Assembly: GCF_016741875.1 (NCBI RefSeq)
Contig: NZ_JAERRF010000006.1
Location: 394,481 to 458,480, forward strand
From: Streptomyces coffeae
GTDB taxonomy: Bacteria; Actinomycetota; Actinomycetes; Streptomycetales; Streptomycetaceae
Direction: 5' to 3'
DNA length: 64,000 bases
How positions within the stretch are numbered: position 1 is the stretch's first letter; each line of letters starts with the position of its first letter. Position numbers and translations under genes: made by a program. The notes beneath the pieces are model-generated. The model saw only the letters and a program-made list of their open reading frames with translations, searched no databases and was not told the DNA's origin. Below are positions 43,571 through 51,959 of the stretch, piece after piece.

Positions 43571-44458
43571 ATGTCCATCCAGTCCGAACAGTCTGCCGTC
43601 ACCGTGCTCGGTCTCGGCCCGATGGGCCGGGCCCTGGCCGGTGCGTTCCTCGACGCGGGGCTGCGCACCACGATCTGGAACCGGACGCCGGGCAGGGACC
43701 GGGCACTGGTCGGGCGAGGGGCGAGGAGTGCGCCCTCGGCGGAGGAGGCGGTGGCTGCAAGCGGTCTGATCGTGGTGTGCGTGGTGAATTACGACGCCTC
43801 GGACGCCATTCTGCGGCGTACGGCGGTCACCGACGCACTCAAGGGACGCACCGTGGTGAACCTGACCGCTGACACCCCGCACCGGGCCCGGGACACGGCG
43901 GACTGGGCGGCCGGGCACGGCATCCGCTACCTGGACGGTGCGATCATGACGCCGACCCCCACCATCGGAACGTCCGAAGCGGTGTTCATCCACAGTGGCC
44001 CGCAGAGCGTCTACCAGGAGCACCGACCGGTGCTGGAAGCGCTGGGCGGCACCCACACCCATCTCGGCCAGGAGATCGGCCGGGCCGCGGCGTACGACAT
44101 CGCGTTGCTCGACATCTTCTGGACGGCGATGGCGGGCTATGTGCACGCCCTCGCGGTGGCACGGGCGGAGGGTGTCACCGCACGCGAGTTGGCTCCCTTC
44201 GCCCAGGGGATCGGGGCGATCCTCCCGCCGATCTTCGAAGAGGCGGCGAAGGACGTGGAAAGCGGCACCTTCTCCGGTGAGGGCAATCCCCTCACCTCAG
44301 CGGTGTCGTCCATGGCCCACATCATCCACACCTCCGAGGCCCATGGCATCGACTCGGGGGTGATGCGGGCGGCCGAGGGCATGGCCCGCCGCGCCATCGG
44401 ACTGGGCCATGGCGCCGATGGGTTCAGCCGCGTCGCCGAGATGCTGGGCCGCAACTGA
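43571..44458 (+). CDS. NAD(P)-dependent imine-reductase-like oxidoreductase
   Basis: A 295-residue beta-hydroxyacid-dehydrogenase-fold protein. VTVLGLGPMGRALAGAF is the nucleotide motif, TTIWNRTPGRD the phosphate-recognising turn favouring NADP, and GTSEAVFIHSG follows the interdomain region. The C-terminal helical half (AAAYDIALLDIFWTAMAGYVHALAVA) resembles bacterial imine reductases rather than 6-phosphogluconate dehydrogenases. Divergent HxlR/reductase pairs are common; the physiological substrate is not known. GGGGAG precedes ATG 43571. Confidence 0.85.
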   Translation: MSIQSEQSAVTVLGLGPMGRALAGAFLDAGLRTTIWNRTPGRDRALVGRGARSAPSAEEAVAASGLIVVCVVNYDASDAILRRTAVTDALKGRTVVNLTADTPHRARDTADWAAGHGIRYLDGAIMTPTPTIGTSEAVFIHSGPQSVYQEHRPVLEALGGTHTHLGQEIGRAAAYDIALLDIFWTAMAGYVHALAVARAEGVTARELAPFAQGIGAILPPIFEEAAKDVESGTFSGEGNPLTSAVSSMAHIIHTSEAHGIDSGVMRAAEGMARRAIGLGHGADGFSRVAEMLGRN

Positions 44459-44501
44459 GGGCCCCGCAACTGAGGCCCGCTACTGAAGGCTTGCTCACTG
44501 A

Positions 44502-44529
44502 GGGGCCGCCGCCCGCGCGCGGCGGCCCC
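44502..44529. terminator. Bidirectional hairpin between imine reductase and CapA lipoprotein genes
   Basis: An 11-bp perfect GC stem (44502-44512 with 44519-44529) and a six-base loop lies between the two convergent stop codons. Confidence 0.65.
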
Positions 44530-44543
44530 GAACGGCGGGGATA

Positions 44544-45713
44544 TCAGCGGCCCATGGCGAGCCCGTCCTTCTTGCCGCCACGGCTGAGCACCGCCTCCTG
44601 GATGGTGCTCAGCGCGCTGCTCCAGCCACCGTTGCCGGGGCTCTTCTCCAGTGCGCGGGGCAGGTTCACCAAGGAGATCGGATCGTTGTCCACGGCGTGC
44701 GGGATGTACTCCGCCTTCCTCACCCGCCACGCCTTGCCCTCGGCGGCGGGAGGAGAGAAGGTGAAGCGGGCCGCCGAGCCCATCTGACCGCGCTCGTCGC
44801 CCATGACGCCTGCGATCTGGTCACCCATGCCGTACACCACCCAGGTGCCGTTGACCTTCTCGTACGCCTGCGGGATATGGGCGTGGGTGCCGATGATGAG
44901 GTCGATGTCACGGCGGCCGCGGTCGGCGGACGCGGTGAGCTTCTTGGCAAGGGAGAGCTGGAGCTCGTCCGGTGCCTGCTGCCACTCGGTGCCCCAGTGC
45001 ACACTCACCACGACGACATCGGCTCCGGCCCGCCGGGCGGCCCGCGCGTCCTTGATGATCCGCTTCGGGTTGATGACATTGACCAGCCACGGCTTGCCCT
45101 CGGGCACCGGAATGCCATTGGTGCCGTAGGTGTAGGCGAGTTGCGCCACCTTGGCGCCACCGGCCTCCAACAGGGCGGGCCGGGTGCTCTCGGCGGCGGA
45201 GCGCGCCGAACCGGCGTGCTTGAGCCCGGCGTGGTCCATCGCGTCCAGGGTGCGGACCACGCCGTCCGTTCCGGCGTCCAGCGTGTGGTTGGAGGCGGTG
45301 GAGCAGGAGTCGTAGCCGAGTTTCTTGACGGCTTGGGCGAGTTGGGGCGGGGTCTTGAAGGTGGGGTAGCCGGTGAACGGACCCTCGTCGGCGCCGTAGA
45401 CCGTCTCCATGTGGCAGATCGCCAGATCGGCCTGGGCGACGGTGGGCGCCGCCGCGGCAATCATGCGCCGGAAGTCATAGCCGTTGCCGCCCGCGTCCGC
45501 CCGCGCCTGACGGATGACCGAGTCATGGACGAGGAGGTCACCGGTGGCCACCAGGGTGAAGTCCTTGGTGGGCTTTCCCTTGAGCGCGGCGGCCGTCTTG
45601 GAGGGCTTCTCCTCGGCGTCCGGGCCGGCGGAAGTCCCGCCGCTGCAAGCGCTGACGGTTCCGATCAGTGCGGCGGCGAGGATCGCCGTCCGATGGCGTC
45701 TGTGAGGGGACAC
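44544..45713 (-). CDS. CapA-family lipoprotein
   Basis: A 389-residue exported CapA/PGA_cap protein. The signal peptide ends in a lipobox (LIGTVSAC, Cys23), so it is anchored to the outer face of the membrane. Metal-site motifs are LVATGDLLVHDSV, AICHMETVYG, SNHTLDAGTDG, VVSVHWGTEWQ and IIGTHAHIPQ. CapA-like proteins are linked to poly-gamma-glutamate or other wall polymer synthesis, but no PGA synthetase is present here, so the role is open. GTG 45713 with GAGGAG. It is a distant paralogue of the cytoplasmic CapA-like protein at 4607. Confidence 0.9.
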   Translation of the reverse strand: MSPHRRHRTAILAAALIGTVSACSGGTSAGPDAEEKPSKTAAALKGKPTKDFTLVATGDLLVHDSVIRQARADAGGNGYDFRRMIAAAAPTVAQADLAICHMETVYGADEGPFTGYPTFKTPPQLAQAVKKLGYDSCSTASNHTLDAGTDGVVRTLDAMDHAGLKHAGSARSAAESTRPALLEAGGAKVAQLAYTYGTNGIPVPEGKPWLVNVINPKRIIKDARAARRAGADVVVVSVHWGTEWQQAPDELQLSLAKKLTASADRGRRDIDLIIGTHAHIPQAYEKVNGTWVVYGMGDQIAGVMGDERGQMGSAARFTFSPPAAEGKAWRVRKAEYIPHAVDNDPISLVNLPRALEKSPGNGGWSSALSTIQEAVLSRGGKKDGLAMGR

Positions 45714-45994
45714 GGTTCACTCCTCACCCGTATGGGGCAATATCAGTAGGATTGTCATATTTATATGCACGGAATGAGGGATCCTTGCGGAGCGGTGCGG
45801 AGCTTCACCGGATCGGCGGACCAGATGCACCCGAGCCGACCACAGGCGCGCGAGGACGTCCGGCGGTCGCGTGGCTGTCCCGGCCACCTGTGAAGGTCGG
45901 GTGAACTCCCCTTACTTCACGGCAGGTTGATGGTGCTGGGGTCGCTGAGCTGAGAGGATGGCGGCGCTACGCCACTTCAGGGGGAGGAGGCACC

Positions 45995-46858
45995 GTGCAG
46001 GCCGGTCAGCCCAGCATCACCGCCCGTGCGGCGGCCGCTTTGCGCGCGGCTCACCAGGAGCTGGAAGGGGGCCGGGTGTTCCAGGACCCGCTGGCGCTCC
46101 GCATCCTCGGTGCCGACACCGACGATCCGGTGGTGGCGGTGGCATTCCGGCCCGAGGGGGAGCGGAGCCGACTGACCGTGGCCGCCCGCGCCCGCTTCGC
46201 CGAGGACGCGGTCGCGGCGGCCGTGGAGCGCGGGGTGCGGCAGTGTGTGGTGCTGGGGGCGGGGCTGGACACCTTCGGCTGCCGCAATCCGCACACATCG
46301 GCCGGTCTGCGGGTGTTCGAGGTGGACCATCCCGCGACCCAGGAGTGGAAACGGCACCGGCTGGCCGAGTCCGGGATCGCCGTACCGCCGTCCCTGACCT
46401 TCGCACCGGTCGACTTCGAGCGGTCGGGCCCGGCCGAGGGGCTGGGCGCGGCGGGATTCGACGCGGGCCGTCCGGCGTTCTTCGTCTGGCTGGGCGTGGT
46501 GCCGTATCTGACCCGCGCCGCCGTCTTCGACACACTCGGCTTCATCGCGGGGCTGCCCGCCGGGTCCGGAGTGGTGTTCGACTACGGAGAGCCATCGGGA
46601 TCCCTGCCGCCGGAGCAGCGCGCCGTACGCGAGGCGCGTGCGGCGTGGGTGGCCGAGGCCGGTGAGCCGTTCCTGAGCCACTTCACCCCGGAGGAGCTGG
46701 TGTCCGCTCTCCACGGCCTGCGCTTCTCGGCGATCGAGGACATCGGCTACGGCGATCTCGCAGCCCGCTACACGGGCGGGGCGGACGCGGATACGGCCGA
46801 GGTGTCCTCGGATATGGGGGCCCGTGTGGTGCACACCTGGCGGTCCGCGATCCGGTGA
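45995..46858 (+). CDS. Class I methyltransferase of the LCM-like (TIGR00027/PPM) family
   Basis: A 287-residue SAM-dependent methyltransferase. ITARAAAALRAAHQELEGGRVFQDPLALRIL (in parts) and CVVLGAGLDTFGCRNP are the hallmark of the leucine carboxyl methyltransferase-like family frequent in actinobacteria. VFEVDHPATQEWK supplies the ribose-binding acidic residue and FFVWLGVVPYLTR follows. GTG 45995 is preceded by an ideal GGAGGAGG. The substrate is unknown; many members methylate polyketide carboxyls or hydroxyls. The MITE-like element begins just five bases after its stop codon. Confidence 0.88.
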   Translation: MQAGQPSITARAAAALRAAHQELEGGRVFQDPLALRILGADTDDPVVAVAFRPEGERSRLTVAARARFAEDAVAAAVERGVRQCVVLGAGLDTFGCRNPHTSAGLRVFEVDHPATQEWKRHRLAESGIAVPPSLTFAPVDFERSGPAEGLGAAGFDAGRPAFFVWLGVVPYLTRAAVFDTLGFIAGLPAGSGVVFDYGEPSGSLPPEQRAVREARAAWVAEAGEPFLSHFTPEELVSALHGLRFSAIEDIGYGDLAARYTGGADADTAEVSSDMGARVVHTWRSAIR

Positions 46859-46862
46859 GGTG

Positions 46863-47057
46863 CTAGCGCCCGCCTTCAAAGGGGCCGCCCTGCTCCCGAC
46901 GCCTGGCACGGCGCCCCCAGCTACCGCTGGGAGGTGCCCCCGGCCGCGTTGTCGGAGTCGCCCGAGTACGCCCAGTACGAGGACGATCCTCCGCCTTGCG
47001 AGCTACCGCACCAGACGCCGCTCGCGCCCGGACGCCCCCTTTGAAGGCGGACCCTAG
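46863..47057. mobile_element. MITE-like element with terminal inverted repeats (copy B)
   Basis: A 195-bp non-coding element. Its ends are inverted repeats beginning CTAG and sharing CCGCCTTCAAAGGGG, with 20 of 22 positions matching between 46863-46884 and 47036-47057. The core (46897-47020) is the reverse complement of the repeat at 23837-23958 with high identity. It contains an open frame in both copies, but the frame is a by-product of the repeat. No transposase is present, so it would be mobilised in trans. CTAG at both ends may be part of the repeat or a target duplication. Confidence 0.75.
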
Positions 47058-47090
47058 CTCCGCTCAAGCCGCGCCCCGCACGATGAGGGG

Positions 47091-47216
47091 GTGTTCCCAC
47101 TGACGGGTCGTGGCCCGGTGCCCGAGATGTATGTCGGATGTGTCCCTGAGGTCGGACAGCTGATGGCGTGGATCGAGCAGATCGTCCATCAGGCGCTCAT
47201 CAGACGCGGGGGGTGA
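47091..47216 (+). CDS. Possible 41-residue small protein
   Basis: A GTG-initiated frame reads FPLTGRGPVPEMYVGCVPEV then GQLMAWIEQIVHQALIRRGG. There is a G-rich stretch right at the start but no well-spaced ribosome site. The stop codon TGA is the first base triplet of a strong terminator stem, an arrangement typical of real short genes. Function unknown; the C-terminal half could form an amphipathic helix. No family is recognised. Confidence 0.35.
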   Translation: MFPLTGRGPVPEMYVGCVPEVGQLMAWIEQIVHQALIRRGG

Positions 47217-47245
47217 GGCCCGAGCCGCTTTCGGCTCGGGCCTCA
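47214..47245. terminator. Strong hairpin terminator between small ORF and X-Pro peptidase gene
   Basis: A perfect 14-bp stem (47214-47227 with 47232-47245) and the loop CTTT. It lies 26 bases beyond the stop of the convergent peptidase gene and can serve both strands. Confidence 0.8.
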
Positions 47246-47270
47246 GTCTCGTCGTTCTGGTGAACGTAAC

Positions 47271-49175
47271 TCAACGCGCTTGCGTCTGGCCTTGGTTGAG
47301 ACCCTTCGTAGGGGACACCGGTACCGTGATCCGGCTGGCGCCCAGGTCCACCGTCACCTTCGCCGCGGTGGCGTCCTCGAAGTAGAGGAAGTCGGCGTCG
47401 GTGCCGCCGAGGACAAGTCCGAGCCGGTGGCCCGGCTTGATCCGGTAGTCGTTGGGCAGGGTCCGCCAGGTGACCCGGGCGTACTCCCCAGGGGCCATCG
47501 GCTCGGGGGTGCTGGCCGAGTGTCGGTTCTGCGCGTCCATCCAGCCACGGGCGATCACCTCGAACGGCTTGGTGGCCGTCACATGGGCGGTCTCCTTGTA
47601 GCAGGCGTTGTCCTGGGCGGTGCTCTCACCGTGGCACGACTCCTCGGCCAGCCCTCGCAGACCGTCGTGGATCCCGTTCTGCGGTTCGTTCCGCGCCCAG
47701 TCGATCCGCTCGTCCTCGCCGTAGTCGACCAGCAGGGCCGTGAGGTTCGACGTCGGCTTGTTCAGGGAGACCCGCAGATCCACGGTGGGGGTACCCGACA
47801 GCCGTACCGCATGGGGCAGCGGCGGGGTGGCGAACGCCAGCCGTCCGGGCCGGTCCACGGAGGGGTCGGTGATGAGAACGGCCTCGCTCAGCTTGGTGTC
47901 CGTGAAGGAGTCGGTGCCTCGGGCGGGTTGGGGTGAGAGCGAGCCGTCGGGTGCGGGACGCAGCGACACCGAGGAGGTGTGCGCGGGCCAGTCGGCCTGA
48001 GCCGCCCAACTGTCCGGCCCGGTCTGGAGGTCCACCCGGGGCTCGTCCATGATCCCGTTCCGCAGACCGTACAGCCAGTGGTCGAACCAGCGGTGCACGG
48101 TGGAGACCCAGTGCGCACGCCGTCCGGGCCAGTCGAAGGGATCGGTGTGCCCGTAGCGTCCGAGCCAGAGCTTGCGCGGCACATCGCGCTGCGCCAGCGG
48201 CGCCCACCAGTTGGCGAACTGGTCGATACGCACGTTGTAGTCGTTGGTGTCGTGGACCGCGAACACACTGGCGCGGACCTTGCCCGCCTCGGGCGCCGGT
48301 GGCGCGAGGTAATTGCGTTCGTGCCAGTAGTCGTTGTAGTTGCCGGTGGCGTCGTCCTCACCGGCCGAGAGCGCGTCACGGACCGCTTGGCACTTGGTGT
48401 CGGGGTCGGAGTCCAGCTCACCGGCCAGCCAGGGCCCGAAGCCGTTCCAGTGCTTGGCGCCGTTGTGGCGGGCGAAGTCGTACCAGGAGCTGATCGCCGA
48501 TATCGGGACGATGGTCTCCAGTCCTTCCACTCCCGTCCCTGCCACGGCGTTGGCGAGGGTGCCTTCGAAGGAGTGGCCGATCATTCCGGCCTTGCCGGTG
48601 GACCAGGTGGCTTTGGCCTCGCTGCCGTCCGGCCGGTACGCGGTGGCGCGGCCGCCCAGCCAGTTGATGGCCGCCTTGGCCGCCGCCACATCGGCGGCAC
48701 CGCCGACGGTCGGGCAGCCGTCTGACCTGCCGGTCCCCGTCGAGTCCACATCGACGACGGCATAGCCGCGGGGTACGAAGTAGTTGTCGTAGAACAGTGG
48801 GAAAATCACCGGGTTGCCGTGGTCGTCCCAGGACTTCTTCTCCGCCTCGAATCCGCGGCCGACGGTGTCGCTGTAGGGGCTTGACATCATGATGGTCGGC
48901 ACCCTGAGCCCCTGTTGTGTTTCCTTGGGGCGGATGATGTCGACGGCTGCCCGGTCCTTGTGACCGTCGCCGTCGCTGTCGACGGGGGTCTGGACCATGA
49001 TGTGTTCGCGGATGGCGTCCTGGTAGGAGAAGACCGGCTGGGTGCGGCCGTGGGCCACACGGATGGACGTCGCCTCCGGGGCGCGGGCCGACGCCGGCCC
49101 GGCGAGGAGGGTGGCGAGACATGCCGATACCGCGGACGCGGCGATCACGTCCCGCCGCCGTCGTGAGGTGAGCAC
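47271..49175 (-). CDS. Secreted Xaa-Pro dipeptidyl-peptidase (family S15)
   Basis: A 634-residue exported serine peptidase. The N-terminus has a basic, Tat-like signal (SRRRRDVIAASA and a hydrophobic stretch to PASARAP). The hydrolase core contains TIMMSSPYSDTVGRG, GYAVVDVDSTGTGRSDGC and the nucleophile motif GMIGHSFEGTLAN; Asp and His follow in VHDTNDYNVRI and RYGHTDPF. The C-terminal jelly-roll typical of X-Pro peptidases runs from about residue 430. It removes X-Pro dipeptides from peptides outside the cell. GTG 49175 has AGGAGG six bases upstream. A strong hairpin lies only 35 bases before the start codon. Confidence 0.93.
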   Translation of the reverse strand: MLTSRRRRDVIAASAVSACLATLLAGPASARAPEATSIRVAHGRTQPVFSYQDAIREHIMVQTPVDSDGDGHKDRAAVDIIRPKETQQGLRVPTIMMSSPYSDTVGRGFEAEKKSWDDHGNPVIFPLFYDNYFVPRGYAVVDVDSTGTGRSDGCPTVGGAADVAAAKAAINWLGGRATAYRPDGSEAKATWSTGKAGMIGHSFEGTLANAVAGTGVEGLETIVPISAISSWYDFARHNGAKHWNGFGPWLAGELDSDPDTKCQAVRDALSAGEDDATGNYNDYWHERNYLAPPAPEAGKVRASVFAVHDTNDYNVRIDQFANWWAPLAQRDVPRKLWLGRYGHTDPFDWPGRRAHWVSTVHRWFDHWLYGLRNGIMDEPRVDLQTGPDSWAAQADWPAHTSSVSLRPAPDGSLSPQPARGTDSFTDTKLSEAVLITDPSVDRPGRLAFATPPLPHAVRLSGTPTVDLRVSLNKPTSNLTALLVDYGEDERIDWARNEPQNGIHDGLRGLAEESCHGESTAQDNACYKETAHVTATKPFEVIARGWMDAQNRHSASTPEPMAPGEYARVTWRTLPNDYRIKPGHRLGLVLGGTDADFLYFEDATAAKVTVDLGASRITVPVSPTKGLNQGQTQAR

Positions 49176-49209
49176 GCGGACCTCCTGGTCGCTGGGGAAC
49201 ACAAAAGGA

Positions 49210-49249
49210 CCGGCCCGGGGACAGCCAACGGCGGCTGTCCCCGGGCCGG
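49210..49249 (-). terminator. Rho-independent terminator of the SARP-DUF5988 operon
   Basis: A perfect 17-bp stem (49210-49226 with 49233-49249), six-base loop, and on the minus strand a TTTT run (plus-strand AAAA at 49203-49206) right after it. It starts seven bases past the DUF5988 stop codon and ends 35 bases before the peptidase start. Confidence 0.85.
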
Positions 49250-49256
49250 AGGGGAG

Positions 49257-49487
49257 CTACTCCGCGATCTTCGTCCGCCCGGTCCAGCGGAAGGTCGCCG
49301 GGGTGAAGTCATCCCCGGTGCCGATGAGTTCGAAGTGCTCATATCCATCGCGATGCTGGATCTTGAGCTTTCTGGATGTGAGGGACGATCGCTCGGCCTG
49401 GTGCGCCCGTGGCAGATCGTCCGGACCGCCTTCGAGAACGACATCGACCTCGGTGTCGTCCGCAAGGAATCCGATATGTTCGTTCAT
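49257..49487 (-). CDS. DUF5988 family small protein
   Basis: A 76-residue protein with VDVVLEGGPDDLP near the start, KLKIQHRDGYEHFELIG in the middle and TFRWTGRTKIAE at the end. These are the hallmarks of the DUF5988 proteins found with secondary-metabolite regulators in Streptomyces. It follows the SARP gene by 29 bases and shares its terminator, so it belongs to the same operon. Function unknown; the small size and lack of signal suggest a cytoplasmic accessory or binding protein. ATG 49487 with GAGGGG. Confidence 0.8.
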   Translation of the reverse strand: MNEHIGFLADDTEVDVVLEGGPDDLPRAHQAERSSLTSRKLKIQHRDGYEHFELIGTGDDFTPATFRWTGRTKIAE

Positions 49488-49516
49488 CTGTACCCCTCGG
49501 TTCATCCGCGGATTTC

Positions 49517-50299
49517 CTATGCGGGGACCTGAAGTTCAAGCCGGTCATCCGAGGTGAGGATGGCCCGCTGCATGTCCTGGAGGGCCCGGCAGGGCTCCAG
49601 CCCGAGTTCTTCGTTGAGCGTTTTGCGTGCTGCCTGGTAGACGTGCAGGGCATCCGCCCGGCGACCGCAGCGGTAGAGCGCCAGCATCAACTGGCGGTGC
49701 AGAGCTTCCCGCAAGGGGTGCTCGGTGGTCAGCTGGTAGAGGTCACTCACCAGTTCACGATGGCGACCGAGCATAAGACGGGAATCCGTGAGCATCTCGA
49801 CGCACTCCAGACGGGCCTCTTTCAACCAGGTCTGAAATCCCTCCAGGATCGGTCCATGGCAAACGTCGTCCAGCAGCGGGTCGCGCCAGAGGTCGAGTGC
49901 GGATTCGAAGCCGGCGGTGGCCTGCTTGTAGCGCCCTTCCCGAAGATGGTTCCGGCCCTCGCCCACCAGGCGTTCGAAACAATGGAAGTCGAGTTCGTCG
50001 GGGCCCAGTTGCAGGACATAACCCGGGGTCCGGGTCTGTACAGGGCTTTCGCTCGGATCGGGGCGGCGCAGGAACTTTCGAATCTGCGAGACATATACAT
50101 GGAGTCCGGCGATGGCCCGCCGCGGCGGATCCTCTCCCCAGATCTCCGCGATGAGCTGGTCGATCGGAACCACCTGGTCAGCGCGGACCAGAAGAACGGT
50201 CAGCAGGACCTCGATCTTTCGGGCCCTGATGGTTAATTTCTTTTCCCCCTCGACCACCCGGAGGGGGCCCATGATCTCATATCGCACGGTACGTCCCAT
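49517..50299 (-). CDS. SARP family pathway-specific activator
   Basis: About 260 residues. An OmpR-like winged HTH (about 5-95; LTIRARKIEVLLTVLLVRADQVVP, then IWGEDPPRRAIAGLHVYVSQIRKFL) is followed by a bacterial transcriptional activation domain (about 100-255, ALHVYQAARKTLNEELGLEP). This is the short SARP form, with no ATPase domain. SARPs bind heptamer direct repeats and switch on antibiotic genes; the PKS genes 1.7 kb away are the likely targets. Codon 22 is TTA (complement 50234-50236), so translation should need bldA tRNA. Starts at TTG 50311 and GTG 50287 are alternatives. Confidence 0.92.
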   Translation of the reverse strand: MGRTVRYEIMGPLRVVEGEKKLTIRARKIEVLLTVLLVRADQVVPIDQLIAEIWGEDPPRRAIAGLHVYVSQIRKFLRRPDPSESPVQTRTPGYVLQLGPDELDFHCFERLVGEGRNHLREGRYKQATAGFESALDLWRDPLLDDVCHGPILEGFQTWLKEARLECVEMLTDSRLMLGRHRELVSDLYQLTTEHPLREALHRQLMLALYRCGRRADALHVYQAARKTLNEELGLEPCRALQDMQRAILTSDDRLELQVPA

Positions 50300-50311
50300 C
50301 CCAGTATCCAA

Positions 50312-51006
50312 CGGGTGCGGTGGGCGGGCAGCTGGGACGGGCTCTGGTGTGTCGATCAGGTCGCCTGCCCCGGCTGCCCGGGGAGCACGGCGGTCTGTCG
50401 GTCCCGGGGCCGCGCCGCCCCGAGGGGGATGGGAAGAAGCAGGAAACCGCCGAGCCGCCCACGTGTGAAAAGTGGTCCGGGTGTGCCTCGCGGCACGGGG
50501 ACGGACGGTGCCGCCGGAGCCACCGACTCACGTCGTTCGCGACTGCCATTACTCACCCCTCATTTATCGCGGACCTGCCGGTGATTGGGAGAACTGACGA
50601 GCGAGATGTGCTACGGCAGGTGCCCCAGATCGTAAGCGCCTCTTATGACTATCCACCCCGCCTTGAATCCGGATATACGCATCCTCGAGCCGCTGCACCC
50701 GGCCGAGGCAATACGGTGCTCTCGTTGACGGGGACAACCATGTGATACGAGATCTTGACGCCGTTCCGCATGGTCGGTACGGATCGATGATTATTCTCGG
50801 AGCAGTCCGGAAGATCGGGGTCCGGATTCCTTGGATCGTCAGGCGTTGCAGCCAGCGAAGAGAATACGCGGACCGCCTCGGCCGGGACAAGCGTCTCCAG
50901 CGAGCTCTGGGCGTTGCCCGCGCCGTTGATGAGGAGTGGGTAATCCCGGACTCCAGAGGTCCGGTGCCCTACCGAACGTTTGGGATAAACGTCGGAATCT
51001 GTGTGG
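50312..51006. other. Long intergenic region of lower GC, no convincing gene
   Basis: About 700 bases upstream of the SARP gene and beyond the end of the methyltransferase gene. Part of it (roughly 50560-51000) is clearly lower in GC than the surroundings. Frames up to 130 residues exist on both strands but show no Streptomyces third-position bias, no ribosome site and no known motif. It must contain the SARP promoter; a degenerate gene remnant is possible. Confidence 0.55.
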
Positions 51007-51819
51007 TCATGGTTTGTGCGCGACCACGATCGCACACCCCGCACTCGGTACCGTCGGCAGCGCCGACTTGGCGGCGTCGAGCACTTCCTGGACGCTGACG
51101 CCGTGCCGCTGCTCGAACTCCCGGCGGCAGCGGAGGATGCCGTCGATCATGCGGTTGGCGGTGTCCTTGGTGTGTTCGGTGACATCGGTGAGTTCATCGA
51201 GTGTCAGCCCGGCATCGCTGATCAGACCGGGCCAGTCCGCAAGCCGGGTCAGCGAGGTGACGACCTTGGGGTCGTCCTCCGGCCGGTAGCTCCCGTCGCT
51301 CGGCGGTGTCACATCCGTCAGCACCAAACGCCCTCCGGACGTCAGCACCCGAGCCATCTCCCGCAGTGCCGTCGGACGGTCCATGTGATTGATCGATTCG
51401 AATGCGAGTACGGCGTCGAATGACGCGTCGTCGAAAGGCGTGGCCATGGCGTCGGCGTAGTGAAAGGACACCCGATCGGAAAGCTGATCGATTCGGGCGG
51501 ACTCGGTCGCCTGTTTGACCTGGAGCTCACTGATCGTGATGCCCACCACATGGGCGCCGGTGGCCGATGCCACCCGCAGCGCGGGTTTCCCGATACCGCA
51601 ACCGGCATCCAGCACCCGGTCTCCAGGACCCACCCGCAGCCGTTCGATGAGCAGATCGGTGAAACGATCCGTGGCTTCCTGCACCGAACTGGTGTCCGAC
51701 GGGCCGTCCCAGTAGCCGAAGTGGAAGTTGTCGTCCCACGCCATCTGCAACAACGGCCCGAGCGTGCTGTAGTAGTCCGACACCGTGCCGTCCGGCGGTA
51801 CGGCTGAGGGGGATGTCAT
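51007..51819 (-). CDS. EryG-like SAM-dependent O-methyltransferase of polyketide tailoring
   Basis: A 270-residue methyltransferase. NFHFGYWDGPSDTSSVQEATDRFTDLLIERL in parts and RVLDAGCGIGKPALRVA match the EryG group of macrolide or polyether O-methyltransferases. VVGITISELQVKQA and LAFESINHMDRP are further family motifs. AGGAGG lies five bases before ATG 51819. It is divergent from the first PKS gene and shares its promoter region, so a tailoring role (methylation of a hydroxyl of the polyketide or its sugar) is likely but inferred. Confidence 0.88.
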   Translation of the reverse strand: MTSPSAVPPDGTVSDYYSTLGPLLQMAWDDNFHFGYWDGPSDTSSVQEATDRFTDLLIERLRVGPGDRVLDAGCGIGKPALRVASATGAHVVGITISELQVKQATESARIDQLSDRVSFHYADAMATPFDDASFDAVLAFESINHMDRPTALREMARVLTSGGRLVLTDVTPPSDGSYRPEDDPKVVTSLTRLADWPGLISDAGLTLDELTDVTEHTKDTANRMIDGILRCRREFEQRHGVSVQEVLDAAKSALPTVPSAGCAIVVAHKP

Positions 51820-51915
51820 GGCACTCCTCCTGATTCTCGGAAGATCCGGTCGGCCATCAAGGGCCCGGTCCGGGCCCACCCGTCACGTCATGATCCGGGG
51901 TGCCGTTAACGCGTC

Positions 51916-51959
51916 TCTAAAGTGACCGGCCGCAGAACCATTTGGTCTGCCTTTAGACC
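51916..51959. promoter_or_regulatory. Inverted repeats in the PKS/methyltransferase promoter region
   Basis: TCTAAAG (51916-51922) and CTTTAGA (51951-51957) are perfect inverse copies. Overlapping the second, GGTCTGCCTTTAGACC (51944-51959) is itself a palindrome with 5-bp arms. They lie midway between the divergent starts. Candidate binding sites for the SARP or another regulator. Confidence 0.45.

Noticed and set aside
44459..44500. Short near-repeats of GCAACTGAGG after the imine reductase gene
   Set aside because: Two imperfect copies only; probably a local duplication without function.
46824..47057. 77-codon frame in the MITE-like element, with a similar frame at 23798-24127
   Set aside because: The similarity of the two predicted peptides is explained by the DNA repeat itself; there is no ribosome site and one copy is truncated.
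50742..51098. 118-codon plus-strand frame in the gap before the SARP gene
   Set aside because: No third-position bias, no ribosome site, and its end overlaps the methyltransferase gene.
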